A stretch of 64,000 bases of DNA from Pinus tabuliformis. Lineage: Eukaryota > Streptophyta > Pinopsida > Pinales > Pinaceae. Within the stretch, counting starts at the first letter, position 1, and every line of letters starts with the position of its first letter. This document shows positions 1-11,810 of this stretch, piece by piece. A model generated the notes under the pieces. The model saw nothing but the letters and a program-made list of their open reading frames with translations. It was not told the DNA's origin and ran no database searches. A program made the translations under genes and the position numbers. The stretch is from the NCBI GenBank assembly GCA_031772625.1, contig CM062805.1, positions 800,175,119-800,239,118 on the forward strand. The letters run 5' to 3'.

Positions 1-1416
1 GTTGATTGCTTTTTTACTTTTTCAGATCAGAGGCACTAATTATCAAAAGTACTCCTTGGTCGTAATGATCAAGCGGTTCTCTCAAGTATTATTTTATACT
101 TTTTCGGGCTTGGGAGACAGAAATTTACGAAAAAGGACAACCATGGAGTCTTCTTAAGTTTTTTCAGACTCTCTAAAATTGAAAAATGCCAAGTTTCTCC
201 TATACTGGACTCGTTAAAATTTAACAGTAAAGGACCTATTCAATTACAAATAGGAACGGACCACTCCTTCTTAGGGTTCGAATTTAAACTAAGTTGGACT
301 CATTTGAAGGATGAGCTTATAATCAAGAAAATGTTATCCTCCTCAAGCTTGTCAAAAATAAAGAGGTACTTACCAAAAATGGTGGGGGAAAAGAGAGAAA
401 AATGAGCCTATTTGTCATACTTTGTAACCACTCTTGAACATGACACTTTTATTCACCTGGGTTGGGAAATCCTTTGCCTAATAGTTGATCAAACCATATT
501 GAAAGTCTTCAGCCGGTTTCTGGGTATTAACTTTGGGTCAATTGTCACCAAACCATTTGTTGTGGCGTTATGTGTTCAAGAGGTCAATGCAAATAAACCA
601 TTCATCTGCAAAATATCTGGCATCCATCTTGACCATCTCTGAGTCAGTCCTTGCAACTAAATTTCTTCAAACTTGATCTATGATTTCGTGTTGTGGGCTT
701 GCCTACGATGGATCACTTTCTATCGACTTCAGCTCATTATCTAGAAAGATGATCTAGAAATCGTCAGTACCTTGGGATCTGCATGCCTCAATGGCAGGTT
801 TCTCGCCTTTGACAATAGGTTGCATCATTGACCTTCGATCAAAGGATTCCGTGACATGTTCGACATCAACACATCTATTCACATTTCATGGATTGTACTG
901 AGTACTTTGAGAGCCATTGACATTACTGGTGGTTTCTCTCACACTTGTTAACAGTTTACATCATTGAATGGTAATCAAGTGGTTTCTACCATGTTCGACT
1001 TCGACACATTCATTCACATGGTTAGAATCGTACTATTTCGTGAAGTAGAAATCAAGACCCTAGATCTAGTTACCATCATCCAGGCTGCGAGGAATTTTGT
1101 ATTCATTTTACAATGGACTATTCATAAACAGATGGCTACGTCCATACTATGTCTACATGTGTCTATACTTGTGATGTATTACAAGATCATTCCTATATCA
1201 TAGCAGTAGTTAGTTTTATAGTCAGTTTTGATCTGAGTATGGGAATGCCTACCTCAGAGATGATATGTCTCATATATATATTTTACATTGAATGTTTTTA
1301 CAGGTTCCAACCGGGCTCTCCACAAGATGATCCTTGAAATGATAAAGTAATTCACTCTTCTTAGATGATAAATGAAATCCTCATCTACTACAGACTTCGC
1401 ACTTTAGGGGGCAATC
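1..1416 (+). mobile_element. 3' internal module of a Tat-like Ty3 element (G), 5' part outside the window
   Basis: No convincing coding sequence. Bases 1-300 hold hairpins with the same loops as those in element E near 40640-40840: stem 99-106/128-135 (ctttttcg/cgaaaaag), stem 160-166/180-186 around the loop gactctctaaaat, and a 5-bp stem around gactcgttaaaa near 204-234. Bases 330-1400 align by eye with 40870-41970 of E and with the reverse strand of 19250-20330 in D, for example the blocks tgttatcctcctcaagcttg and catgttcgacttc. The module ends in the purine-rich tract actttagggggcaatc (1401-1416), which is the PPT before the LTR. Short ORFs here are not shared as frames with the related copies, so I do not call genes. 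Confidence 0.75.
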
Positions 1417-2470
1417 TGTTACACAAAATATTGTCACCATGACTATTTGCAGTCAGTATGGGTCTATCATCATTCATACTGTCCTCCTAAGCAAGTCTCA
1501 AACCTCAGCTCTTCATGTCAAGCTTTGAAAATGAGAGAAAGACTTTGAAAATCAATAAAGCTCTGGTTCCACAATTTCTCTCACTGTTGCCTATGGTCCC
1601 GCACCCCTTGTTCATGTTACCTACGGACCTGCCTACTCTGTCTCTAAAGGAGTGGGTGAGGACCCCTATGAAAGTAAAAAAGGAGCAAGTTTATTCTTAA
1701 AAACTCACTTGTGGTTAATTCTAGATGATTCTAGAAGGAATCTTGACATGGATGGTTCGCTCCTAGGTGGTTCATGCATCCCAAAAGTGAAGGAGCTAAT
1801 CCCTTGATGAGAGGAGCTTATCCCTTTGAATGAGGGATTTATCCCTTTGAAGGAGGACCTAGTAACTTCCCTCCATTGCACTATAAATTAAGGCATTGGA
1901 CTGGTTGCTAGGGAGGTTAGAAGCTAAACATTTTTGAGGGTAAATGCTGTTGGAATTGAGACTTCCTAGTTCAGCTTGAGAGGAGAGATTACATACCTTT
2001 TGGCTTCATTGGGAAGAGAGTGAAACTTGTCAAAGTAGAGGAGACTTCTTGTTGGACCCTGGGAGGAGCTTGTACAGCATTAAGGCACCAAGGTTGTAAA
2101 GTTCTTCTTTGATTAAAGTCAATACAATCAGATTCATTTTTCTCAACAAATTGTCTTATGTGATTTGTTTCATGAATTCCTTGATCATCATGATAAGTAT
2201 GCTTTATTATATTGGCTTTTCAGGTGCTATTTAATGTGTGTGCTTGTTTATGTTTTCAGATTCTCTATAAGGGAGCTCATTTGGATCAACGGAGCAAGGC
2301 TTCCACAAACTTGCATTGGACCCAAGGTAGGCCTAAACACTTGTTTTCCTTTATTTATAAATTGCATATTTAGAGAAAGATAGAATTTTTTTGGTTTGCT
2401 TGTCGCTAGATATCATTAGATACTAGGGAGGTCGGTCTTGTCCGCAAGAACGACTTATCCGGGTGACACA
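1417..2470 (+). repeat. 3' LTR of element G
   Basis: Starts with tgttacac directly after the PPT, as the E LTR starts with tgttatag after actttagggggcatc. A TATA-like box, ctataaatta, lies at 1881-1890. The right end is placed at ...gggtgaca(ca) near 2468-2470, giving about 1.05 kb, close to the 1066 bp of E and the 1031 bp of D. The right border is an estimate because the 5' LTR lies outside the window and no TSD can be checked. Confidence 0.6.
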
Positions 2471-2610
2471 AGGTTCAGTCCCCTGCTATAAGCCACTGAG
2501 GATTCCTCCCTTCTGCAATAAAATAATATAGTCTTGAAATTCGTGCCCACTCCCCCCGGTCACACTATTCAGAAATGTTCATATAGCATTTAGTTGGCAT
2601 ACCTCCCAAC
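2471..2610. other. Unassigned spacer
   Basis: Short stretch between the estimated LTR end and the SINE-like head. It has a C-rich patch near 2550 and nothing coding that I can support. Confidence 0.4.
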
Positions 2611-2960
2611 GGAGTCCGTTGGCGCAATGGTAAAAATGGCACAGTGGTTGAGGAGGGGTTCGGGGATCAAATCCTATCTCTCCCCTTTTAACACATAATA
2701 ATTGTTGATTGAGATTCTGGGAGGTGGGTCCGCCGTTCTGATGGCATGTCCCCCCATTTCCACCGCTTTTTATGTTTAATAAATGAGGTGGAGTGGAGGG
2801 GGTGAGGGGTTGACAACCCACCCCACAAAACTTATGTATAATGTATTGTGGTAGTTTCGGGGGTGGCAGTGTCATGGCCACTCACCCCTTTTTTTAACTT
2901 AATTTGTTGTGGGCTCCACCGGGGGTGACGAGGGTCATGGCTTGCTGCCCTTTTTTTAAA
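2611..2960 (+). mobile_element. tRNA-derived SINE-like element
   Basis: The head carries a pol III A-box-like motif (ttggcgcaatgg, 2619-2630) and a B-box-like motif (gggatcaaatcc, about 2663-2674) spaced as in a tRNA promoter. The sequence around them does not fold as a complete tRNA. The body is GC-rich compared with its surroundings and contains T-rich stretches near 2888-2896 and 2949-2956, which may be tails of one or two copies. No clear TSD was found, so the end is approximate. It could be an older composite of two SINEs. Confidence 0.5.
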
Positions 2961-3404
2961 TTTATTAACCCACTATAGAACTTTCTCAAACCTTAGGGGT
3001 CATTAGATAAATTAATTGTCCTATAAATTTTTCTAGAAAACTAGTTAGATTAGGGTGCCGAGTTTTTGCCAAATTGTGCCCTCCTTAAGCTCACCACATG
3101 TGCAAGTCAACATTAAAATTTGAGTACTTCTATCTTCCTCATACGAACATAGATTGGAGTATCATTCACGCTGTTGGAATCAGGATGACAAGCACTTCGA
3201 TCTGGTGTCAAGTTCATCAACTTTCTGCCACTTTGAATTTTGAACCTTTTACCATGCCACTAGTATCTAGAGATCCACCTGGATCATACATGTATCATGT
3301 TGATTTGATGATCTTGCAGATGAGATATCCTCCCCGAAATATGCTAAGGTATGTTGATTTATTGTGATTTTTTTAGATGACATAGTATTCCATGAAGGAA
3401 AGGG
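2961..3404. other. Unassigned, probably leader of element B
   Basis: AT-rich sequence without a supported ORF or a recognisable LTR. It precedes the first gag-like reading frame of B. A 5' LTR matching the B 3' LTR at 53850 was not found here, so B appears to have lost its 5' end or it lies beyond rearranged sequence. Confidence 0.35.
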
Positions 3405-5849
3405 ACAAAAATGGCTAGCAAGATGGTAGACTACAAAGACACTCCCTATGAATCAAATGAGCAGTGTGGTGTTGGGCACACTTCTGATTTGGCAGATACA
3501 TTGAGAAGCTTTGAGGAAGAGATAAGGAGTTTTAAGGCAGATAATGAAAATATCATGTAGGAACAAGAGAAACTAGCAAAGGTTAGCACAATACAACTTC
3601 AAAGTTTGTTAGAATTGTATTGATAGGGGCCACTTTGGATTAGCCATGAGAAGGAGGAAAAAACTAATGGGGCATATGGAAATAGGTCTTATGGTGGTCA
3701 CACATCGTACATAGATGCCATGATCATAGATGGAAGTTTGTTGGATACTCCCGATAGGAGAGGTGATATATGCAGGTACTATTCTAGTTCTAGTTCAGAC
3801 AGCTGTCATGATCGTCATCATTATCATCTTACATGAGGAGTGATAAGGGATACTTGCTAGATGAGTTAAAGAAATTAAAGCCACCTAAATTTGATGGAAA
3901 GATGAAGAAATCATAGGATGCAGACACATGGTTGCTTGGTATGAGGAAATTCTTCATATTGCATGATTATTCAGAAAACCTGAAAGCAAATATAGCCACT
4001 TTCAGTCTCAAAGGTAAAGCAGATATTTGGTGTGAAGATGTAAAGAATTTTAAAGGTATCCCTGAGGATGATCTGACTTGGCATGAGTTTGAGAGGCTCT
4101 TCAATAAGAATTATTTGTCGGAAAGATACTTTGATGACAAAGTTAAGAGTTTTATGAGTTGTGGATGGGTTCCATGACAGATGATGAGTATACTAGCAGG
4201 TTCTTGGAGCTGTTGAGATATGTTCCTTACCTCAAGGAGGAGAAGACCAAGGTTCATAGATTCATCAGTGTAATTCCGGTATCGTACAAATACCGGATTG
4301 AGTTTTATGAGCCTATATCGTTGGAGGAGGGCATCAGAAAGATGAAACATTGTTATGAGCAGTCGAAGTGCAAAGTTGAGCCTAAGCATGAATTGAAGGA
4401 AATGAGAAAGCTAAAGGAAAATGGACACCAAAGCGAGGAATACCTCAAGATGCAAGTGAGAAAGAAAATGTTGTCCTTTACAAGAGGTTCAATACATTGA
4501 CTGAGTAGGGACATGAAGAGTAGCAGGCTAGAGGTGGTGGTAAGAAACAATTGTAGTGTTGGATATGTGGTAAGGATCACTTTAAGAGGGATTTTCCATA
4601 GTATCAAAGTGGTGGTAGACCCCAGATCTACAGTGTTTAGGAGGCGCATCCAAATGGTGATCTTGGTCATAACATTCCTAGTATATATGTAGCCGTGGAC
4701 AATGGGAAGGTGGATCATCAAGCATCTATAATTGAGATGGATGGTAAGATTTGTGATTAAGTTGTTTCTATTTTGATTGATCTTGGATCTAACTATAGTT
4801 ATATTAATCTTGACTTGGTAGATAAGTGTGGTTTGAGAAAAGAAGTGCATGCATAATATTGCTTGGTACAATCGGATACAGGTACAAAGAAGTGAGTTCG
4901 CCATTGGGTAAGAGCTTGTGCATTGGCGTTAAATGGTAGGCATACAAAAACACATTTGAATATACTACCATTGGGATCATATGGTATGCTTTTGGGTATG
5001 GATTAGCTATACCTTCACAGGACCAAAGTGGATTGCTTCGACAAGGCTAATAAGTGTATGGATGATAGTGGGGAAAAGGAACTTTGCAAGGAAAGAATAA
5101 GCCTACATCGGTGAGGATGGTTACCGCTATGCAGGCTCAATGTAGTTGCAGAAAAGGTTGTGTGATGTTTGCAGTGCACATTTCTAGTGACAAAGGTAAG
5201 GAAGTTGGGGGCGTAGATATTTTGAGCAGATATCCAGTTATGCAGCTGTTTCAGGATTATTTCCTGAGGACATTATAGAGTTTCCACCTGAGAGGGAGGT
5301 AGACTTTTATATTGAGTTGGTGTCAGTGGAAACATTGATATTAAAGGCACCTTACAGGATGAGTGCTTTAGAGCTAATAGAGTTGAAATTGCAGTTAAAG
5401 GAGATGCTTAACAAGGGATACATTAGCTCGAGTGTATCACCTTGGGGTGCACCAGTGTTATTCATGAAGAAGAAATATGTTTCCATTGATTATAGGTAGT
5501 TGAATAAGGTAACGATCAAGAACAGGTACCCTTTGCCGAGGATTGATGATTTGTTTGATCAGATGAAGGGAGCAGTGGTGTTCTCTAAGATTGACTTGAG
5601 ATCGGGATAATGTCAAGTACTTATCAAGGATGAGGATATCTTCAAAATTGCATTCAGGACCACGTATGGGCATTTAATGAGTTTGTTGTAGTCCTATTCG
5701 GTTCAACTAATGTTCCAACTACATTTATGTGTTTGATGAATAGTGTGTTGTGTCCTTATATAGACAAGTTTTTTATTGTATTTATTAATGACATATTGGT
5801 ATATTCTAAAAATTAAGAAGAACAGGTTGAGAATTTAGAAACAGTGTTT
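3405..5849 (+). pseudogene. Gag, protease and N-terminal RT of chromovirus B (left half)
   Basis: Decayed Ty3 gag-pol. A Gag-like start lies at about 3411 (MASKMVD). The Gag core is readable at 3932-4177 (SLKGKADIWCEDV, WHEFERLFNKNYLSERY) and, after a frameshift, at 4159-4500 (DDEYTSRFLELLRYVPYL). A zinc-knuckle remnant (CWICGKDHFKRD) follows near 4558. A protease remnant reads LIDLGSNYSYI near 4775-4810. RT begins near 5317 ([56 protein letters not shown]). Many stops and several frameshifts show it is old. It is cut at 5849 by the insertion of C and resumes at 51323. Confidence 0.85.
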
Positions 5850-6183
5850 TGTTATGCAACCAACTCATAAAAAGAAGAAAATATAGAGAAATGACTTCAA
5901 AATCAGCCTCTTTGAGGGGGCAACTTCCTTTACATTACACAAGTGAACAATTATTGGATTCTACGAATGACAAGACCTCCTTTCTATATATAGGAGTCTA
6001 AGGGGTCACAATATAGTCAAGTCGATGTAACAATAATAATGTAAGGGCACAACAATAACAATAGTGGGCTTCTATGGGGCACAATGATAACAATATGGGG
6101 ACAACATGGGCACAACAATAAGAATAAGTGGCTACAATGACAATAATAATAAGGGAATACACTAGTATTATAAGGGCCTAACA
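5850..6183 (-). repeat. 3' LTR of chromovirus C (334 bp)
   Basis: Starts tgttatgcaac and ends gggcctaaca on the + strand. It pairs with 50988-51322. ctatatatag at 5984-5993 is a palindromic TATA-like box. The adjacent tgcacctctccttc is the PPT read on the other strand. Confidence 0.85.
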
Positions 6184-6575
6184 TGCACCTCTCCTTCAGA
6201 AAAGTGTTGTCCTCAACGCTTGAGTAGTTCTGGATGCTTATATATAAAATTCTCATCCTCCCATGTGGAATCTTCAGTGGGTAATTCTTCCACTTAATGA
6301 GATACTTTGAAATTGATCGATTTAGTAGTTGCTGAGTTCTTTTTTTTGTGACTACTTTAGGTTCCAATATGATTTTTCCTTCCTTGTCAAGTTCTAGCAA
6401 TATTGTTTGAACTGGGAACTTGTCACCTATAACCTTGTTTAAGAATGAAACATGGAAAATTGGGTGCACTCGGGAAGATGTAGGAAGCTGCAATTTGTAT
6501 GCCATAGTACCAGTCTTTTGCAACACCTTGTATGGAACATAATACTTTGGTGATAGTTTATTATCCTTCATAGCT
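6184..6575 (-). pseudogene. Integrase C-terminus and chromodomain of C
   Basis: Last part of the C polyprotein. On the - strand it reads KLSPKYYVPYKVLQKTG, then KLQLPTSSRVHPIFHVSFL, the conserved end of Ty3 integrases, then RSISKYLIKWKNYP, a chromodomain signature that reads chromatin marks and guides integration in chromoviruses. The conserved aromatic and acidic part after it is altered (PHGRM in place of the usual ATWE). The frame runs past the C LTR start. It was separated from the rest of integrase at 15344 by insertion of A. Confidence 0.8.
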
Positions 6576-8097
6576 TGTTGGCATTTTGGCTCAGGTATGG
6601 TGCTATGATACAGGTGTTGTCCTTGATGGCAACTCTCTTTGATGACAGACCTCCGTTCAGTCTACAGAATGAAGAAGAAATCTCATATACGCAGGTTAAT
6701 TAAGTCCAAGTTGTGTATACACGCTGGTGATATGCATAGTAAGTCGCGTATACGCAGGAGAGCTATATAATAAGTCGTGTATACACGCAGATGAATGAAC
6801 AGAAAAGTGCGTATATGTCGGGAAGTTTCCTTTTGGTCCATGGTAGTTAGTCCTCGGTACTTGTGCCCATGTCTTTGGACCAAAGTACCTCGACAGTCGT
6901 GTAGATCTCTAGTTTTGAAGTTGATGGTTTTGGATTTCTATGGTTTTGGCTCTTGGTATTGAGCAAGGCCTAAGGCTATATAAGGAGAAGAAGATCATTA
7001 GGCAATATCATCTTTTGAAAAGGCTTGAATATCTGAAAAAGAAAGAGATCTGATATGCAGGTTCTGGGTTGCTTGATCTAAGCCAAGCAGAGATCACATC
7101 GGTTGATGGAAGACTAGATCTAAGTATAGATCGGGATCTAATGGTTTGAAATGCACTATCATGATATGGTTGATTATGCGTATTTCTAGATCTGCATACT
7201 GTCGCAATGTTATGTTCTGGGTCTAACTGATGTCTGGTACAGCTGCAAATTGAGAGAGTTTATTTTTAGATCTGTACGCAGGTTGGCTTCGGTAAAAGCG
7301 CGTGTATACGCGGGTTTTGCTCATTGAAGTAGCGTATATCTTTTGAAGCTTGATTTTGGGTTTACAGTTGGGTCTGACTGTTATTGCAGAGTTCTGTAGT
7401 CTGCTCTGTGTTCTGGTAACTGGTGATTGACAGGGTTCAGTGGTTCAGCGATTCAAAGTTTGGTTGTTTTATGCTTCAATGATCTGTTATGAAAGGTGAA
7501 TGAATTGTGGTCTTCAGATTGTAATGTTGTGCTTCAGGAATATCCAGTCTGAAAATGTATGAAAAGTGGTACCTGAAAGAAAGAAGATTGTAGGTCAGCA
7601 CCTACGTACTAGTATCTTGGCTAGTACAAGAGCAAAGGGGGTTGGAGCTCCCTTCCAAGGAAGTTTGGAGAACGAGAGAAGGTTGTAGCCTTCTGCAGGT
7701 TGTAGCCTGCGTACTGGTATAAGGCTGCACCAGTACAAAAAGATTGTAAACTGAAGTTTCATATTAAAGAAAGATAGAGACAACTTGCAGCAGGTGGTTT
7801 TCACCCACATTGGGTTTCCACCTTATATCTTGGTGTTCATGTGTGTGGCTTTTGATCTGTTCTGTTATACTGCACCTGTTTACTGTTAATGTGGTGAATA
7901 ATGTCCTGATGCACTTAACTGAAGAATAAGCTAACTAAATTATGAGTTTTCTTCTTATACGCTGTTTTATTTAGTCACAGTAGCGTGTACACGCTGGTTC
8001 ACTTAACTGAAGTAGCGTATATGGTTCTGAGCATTGAAAGAGTTTGATTGATCTGATAATACTGATTCACCCCCCCCTCTCAGTATTATTTCCAACA
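6576..8097 (+). repeat. 5' LTR of element A (1522 bp)
   Basis: Identical in length to 13822-15343. It contains a cluster of palindromes with a GTATAC or GTACAC core: gcgtatacgc near 6746-6755, cgtgtatacacg near 6777-6788, and gcgtgtacacgc near 7983-7994, plus degenerate versions near 6685, 6713, 6809 and 7298. A run of C at 8070-8077 precedes the LTR end. Confidence 0.93.
6976..6985 (+). promoter_or_regulatory. TATA box of the A LTR promoter
   Basis: ctatataagg, a good plant TATA box, about 400 bp into the LTR. The same box is at 14222-14231 in the 3' LTR. Transcription would start about 30 bp downstream. Confidence 0.6.
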
Positions 8098-8115
8098 ATT
8101 GGTATCAGAGCAGGT
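8098..8115 (+). other. Primer-binding site of A
   Basis: attggtatcagagcagg directly follows the LTR end. It matches the 3' end of plant initiator tRNA-Met, the usual primer of plant copia elements. Confidence 0.85.
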
Positions 8116-8156
8116 CCTTCAGAGAAGCTTGATCGCTTGAAGGTAGATCATTCATC

Positions 8157-11100
8157 ATGAGCAACTATGAGAAAGAAGCATCAATCAGGCCACCGATTTT
8201 TGATGGGACAAATTTCAATTATTGGAAGGTAAGAGTTACTGCATATCTTCAATCTCTTGGTACAGAAGTTTGGAACATTGTAGAAACAGGCTATGCTTTT
8301 CCTTCAGCTACTCCTACGGATCCAGCTGAGAAAAAGCAGTATGAAACAAATGCAAAAGCAGTCAGTACTCTATTAGGAAGTATATCCCAAACAGAATTCA
8401 TGAAGGTCATGCACTTCAAATCAACAAAAGAGATATGGGACAAAATGATCACTAGCTATGAAGGAGATGAACAGGTAAAACAAGCTAAACTTCGAACTCT
8501 CAGGATTCAATATGAGACTCTCAAGATGTATAATGATGAAAGTGTGGCTAATTATTTTCTTCGGGTAGATGAGATTGTTAATTGTATGAAAAATTTGGGT
8601 GAAGAAATAAAAGAGACTATAGTAGTTCAAAAGATTCTAAGATCATTATCCCCCAAGTTTGAATCTAAAGTATCTGCAATAGAAGAAAAGGAAAATCTCG
8701 GTGTTCTCACTATGTCTCAGCTACATGGAATTCTAACTGCTTATGAAATGAGAAAGGGAGGTCCATCAGACAGAAGGGAAGCTGCTTTTAAGGCATCAGG
8801 AAAAGAAGATTACTATGAAGCAAGCCATGTTCCAGAAGAAGAGGAAGAAGAATCAAATTTTGTCAGAAATCTTCAAAGGGGTTCTGGAAGGTTCAGAGGT
8901 AAGCTACCTTTCAAATGCTTTGCTTGTGGAAGAGTAGGTCATTATGCTGCAAAATGTCCTTATAAGGATAAAGGAAAAGAACCTGCTAGATGGAACAAGA
9001 AACAAAGTGCAAATAAGAAAAGCTACTACACCCATGAAGATAGTGATGGCCTATCAAACAGTGATGATGAACAAGGTAATAAATATAAGCTGTTAATGGC
9101 ATTTGAAAATGATGATTATGAGGATGCTGTAGATGTGGATAATCTCTATGATGAAATTACTAGACTCAAGAGATGCATAGAAGAAAAGAATGTGATCATT
9201 GATACTTTGCAATTTCAAATTGATGAAAAGGAAAAACATCTTGAAAAACTAGAAGGTGAAATTGTTGGTCTCAGAAAAGAAATTGAGAAAACAAAAGCTA
9301 TTAATCTTAAGTTTGTCAAAGGATCTGAAACTTTGGATGAGATTATCAATGTGCAGCGGTCTCCTCTAAACAAGACAGGTTTGGGCTATAATGGAGAAAC
9401 CTCTCAAGCATCCACCTCAAAAAGTTATCTTGATGTAGCAAGAAGAAATGAGCAGAAGAACAATGAAGATAATCAGGTAAAGCAGGGACGAATTACAAAC
9501 AGAAACTATCAGGGACAATCCATCTTAAGGGTGAACAAAAGCTACAACCAGCCACAGGTAAAATCTTCTCAGTTTGGTTCAAGAATAAATGAAAATAGAA
9601 ATTACAATCAGTTGGCTGGTAGATTCAATAACCGCAGAAGCTTCTTCAATGGACATTGCTTTTCTTGCCATAACTTTGGTCACAAAGCAGCTCAATGTGT
9701 TGCATATAAAACAATCATGACTAGGGAAGCTCAAAAACAAAGAAGTATGACAGGGATTACAAAAAGGACCTATAACAACTTTTCGGTTCTTGAAAATGAA
9801 GTTGAATGTTCTATTTGCAATAATTTTGGTCATGAAGACTCTGAATGCAGGAGCAGGTTTCAGGAGAAAAAGGAACAAGCCACAAGCACCAAAACATGGA
9901 GAATAAAGGAACCTCAAACAGAAAGATGTGGGATAGCATTTTATGCAGAAGGACAGGAAAATCTATGGTACATTGACAGTGGATGTTCGAAACATATGAC
10001 AGGTGATAAAGAAAAACTTGAATCTTATTCTACCTTAGAAAAGGGAAAGAAAGTTTCTTTTGGAAATGATACTCCTGCAACTATAAAAGGAAAAGGTATT
10101 GCTCCTTTGAAAGAAAAGGTCAAGGCTGGAAATGTTTTGTATGTTGATGGATTGAAGCATAATCTACTAAGTGTCAGCCATATGTGTGATAAAAAAACCG
10201 AGGTTATTTTCAGATCGAATGGATGTCTTGTTCGTGATCTTGATACAGGTAAAACAGTTCTCAAAGGCAAAAGAACTCCAAATAATCTGTACATATTTGA
10301 AGAAGGACAACAACAATGCTATCTTAGCAAGGATGAAGAGCACTGGTTATGGCATCGAAGGTTGGGACATCTAAGCTTCTCACAAATAAGGAAAGCATGC
10401 AAATATCAGGCAGTTCGCGATCTTCCAGATATCAAAATTCCAGACAACACCATATGTAAATCTTGTCAGTTTGGAAAGCAAACCAGAACTAACTTTCCAG
10501 AGAAGGAAGGATCAGCTAGCTTGCCTCTTGAGCTAGTCCATACAGATGTATGTGGTCCATTTAGGAAAAGGACACCTCGAGGAGAAGAATATCTGATATT
10601 ATTCATTGATGATTTCTCAAGGTTTGTTTGGTTAGGGCTTATGAAGCACAAAGATGAAGCATTCGAAAAATTCAAATCCTTCAAAGCATTGGTTGAAAAT
10701 GAATCAGGACACAAAATTAAGTGCCTCAGATCTGACAGAGGTGGGGAGTTCACCTCAAATGAATTTTTCGATTTCTGCGATGAACATGGGATAAGAAGAG
10801 AATTCTCTACAGCTAGAACTCCTCAGCAAAATGGGGTTGTGGAAAGAATGAACAGAACTATCCAACAAATGGCTCGTGCTATGCTCGATGAATCAGGTAC
10901 TCCTGCAACCTTCTGGGGTGAAGCTGCACATGCTGCTGTTATTATTCTTAACAAAACAAATGTCCGAGTAAACAGCACTCAAACACCTCATGAGCTTTGG
11001 AGTGGTAAAACTCCTTCCGTGAAGCACTTCAAAATCTTTGGGAGCAAATGTTATATTAAGAATACTGATGAGCAACTTGGCAAACTTGAACCAAGAGCAG

Positions 11101-11810
11101 ATGAGGGCATTCTTCTTGGTTATTCTCCACATAGCAAAGCATACAAGTGCTACAATAAAAGACTTGGCAGAATTGTTGACAGTATTGATGTAGTGGTTGA
11201 TGAGAAGGGATATATTCCTAGGCAAGTTCATCATGAAGACATTGAAGAAGATGAAGGCTACTCTCAAAGGCGGAATGATGAAGAAGAAGAACCTCAAGAA
11301 GAAGAAGAATCTCAAGAAGAACCAGAGGAGCAGACAAGAATAGAAGAGAAGACTCCATCCAGATATGTTCAAAAGAATCATCCAGAAACTCAGATTGTGG
11401 GGCAGAAAGAAGCAGGAGTACAAACAAGAAGGACACTTGCAGAAGCTTCAAGCTACTTGGCATTACTCTCCTCCACTGAACCACAAAATGTGAAAGAGGC
11501 ATGCAAAGATGAATGTTGGGTCAAAGCAATGGATGAAGAACTTGAGCAAATCGAAAAGAACAACACTTGGGAATTAGTTCCTAGACCAAAAGATAAGAAT
11601 GTGATAGGAACAAAATGGGTCTTCAAGAATAAATTAAATGAAAATGGAGAAGTAATTAGAAACAAGGCCAGACTTGTTTGTAAAGGGTATGCACAGCAAG
11701 AAGGAATAGATTTTGAAGAGACCTTTGCTCCTGTGGCAAGACTTGAAGCCATCGAATGTTCCTTGCTCTCTCAAGCTTTCAAAACTTCAAGGTTTTTCAA
11801 ATGGACGTGA
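8157..11810 (+). CDS. Gag-protease-integrase-RT (N part) polyprotein of A
   Basis: The 1217-residue frame starts ATGAGCAAC just after the PBS. A copia Gag domain occupies about residues 10-200 ([19 protein letters not shown]). CCHC zinc knuckles start near residues 254 ([14 protein letters not shown]), 501 ([14 protein letters not shown]) and 551 ([14 protein letters not shown]), with a coiled coil between the first two at about 330-385. The protease has [13 protein letters not shown] with the catalytic Asp at 607. A GAG-pre-integrase HHCC region (WHRRLGHLS) follows. The integrase triad is Asp797, Asp860, Glu896 with 35 residues between the last two, so it is intact. RT starts near 1135 ([14 protein letters not shown]). 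The frame breaks near 11753 inside RT, where one base is missing relative to the family, and the last ~19 residues are out of frame. The rest of RT continues in ORF 11756-13015. Confidence 0.92.
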   Translation: MSNYEKEASIRPPIFDGTNFNYWKVRVTAYLQSLGTEVWNIVETGYAFPSATPTDPAEKKQYETNAKAVSTLLGSISQTEFMKVMHFKSTKEIWDKMITSYEGDEQVKQAKLRTLRIQYETLKMYNDESVANYFLRVDEIVNCMKNLGEEIKETIVVQKILRSLSPKFESKVSAIEEKENLGVLTMSQLHGILTAYEMRKGGPSDRREAAFKASGKEDYYEASHVPEEEEEESNFVRNLQRGSGRFRGKLPFKCFACGRVGHYAAKCPYKDKGKEPARWNKKQSANKKSYYTHEDSDGLSNSDDEQGNKYKLLMAFENDDYEDAVDVDNLYDEITRLKRCIEEKNVIIDTLQFQIDEKEKHLEKLEGEIVGLRKEIEKTKAINLKFVKGSETLDEIINVQRSPLNKTGLGYNGETSQASTSKSYLDVARRNEQKNNEDNQVKQGRITNRNYQGQSILRVNKSYNQPQVKSSQFGSRINENRNYNQLAGRFNNRRSFFNGHCFSCHNFGHKAAQCVAYKTIMTREAQKQRSMTGITKRTYNNFSVLENEVECSICNNFGHEDSECRSRFQEKKEQATSTKTWRIKEPQTERCGIAFYAEGQENLWYIDSGCSKHMTGDKEKLESYSTLEKGKKVSFGNDTPATIKGKGIAPLKEKVKAGNVLYVDGLKHNLLSVSHMCDKKTEVIFRSNGCLVRDLDTGKTVLKGKRTPNNLYIFEEGQQQCYLSKDEEHWLWHRRLGHLSFSQIRKACKYQAVRDLPDIKIPDNTICKSCQFGKQTRTNFPEKEGSASLPLELVHTDVCGPFRKRTPRGEEYLILFIDDFSRFVWLGLMKHKDEAFEKFKSFKALVENESGHKIKCLRSDRGGEFTSNEFFDFCDEHGIRREFSTARTPQQNGVVERMNRTIQQMARAMLDESGTPATFWGEAAHAAVIILNKTNVRVNSTQTPHELWSGKTPSVKHFKIFGSKCYIKNTDEQLGKLEPRADEGILLGYSPHSKAYKCYNKRLGRIVDSIDVVVDEKGYIPRQVHHEDIEEDEGYSQRRNDEEEEPQEEEESQEEPEEQTRIEEKTPSRYVQKNHPETQIVGQKEAGVQTRRTLAEASSYLALLSSTEPQNVKEACKDECWVKAMDEELEQIEKNNTWELVPRPKDKNVIGTKWVFKNKLNENGEVIRNKARLVCKGYAQQEGIDFEETFAPVARLEAIECSLLSQAFKTSRFFKWT

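Noticed and set aside
2611-2690. A functional tRNA gene
   Set aside because: Only A- and B-box-like motifs; no complete cloverleaf arms.
2579-2881. 100-codon - strand ORF
   Set aside because: Falls inside the SINE-like, C-rich repeat; Pro/Gln-rich without a domain.
4353-4904. 183-codon - strand ORF
   Set aside because: Opposite the Gag remnant of B; no domain, and low-complexity Ile/Leu/Thr content.
10893-11423. 176-codon - strand ORF
   Set aside because: Shadow of the A polyprotein; Phe/Leu-rich because it is opposite Glu/Lys-rich codons.
11745-11760. Programmed frameshift in A
   Set aside because: Lies inside the RT domain, not at a gag/pol border, and plant copia elements usually use one frame; a mutation is simpler.
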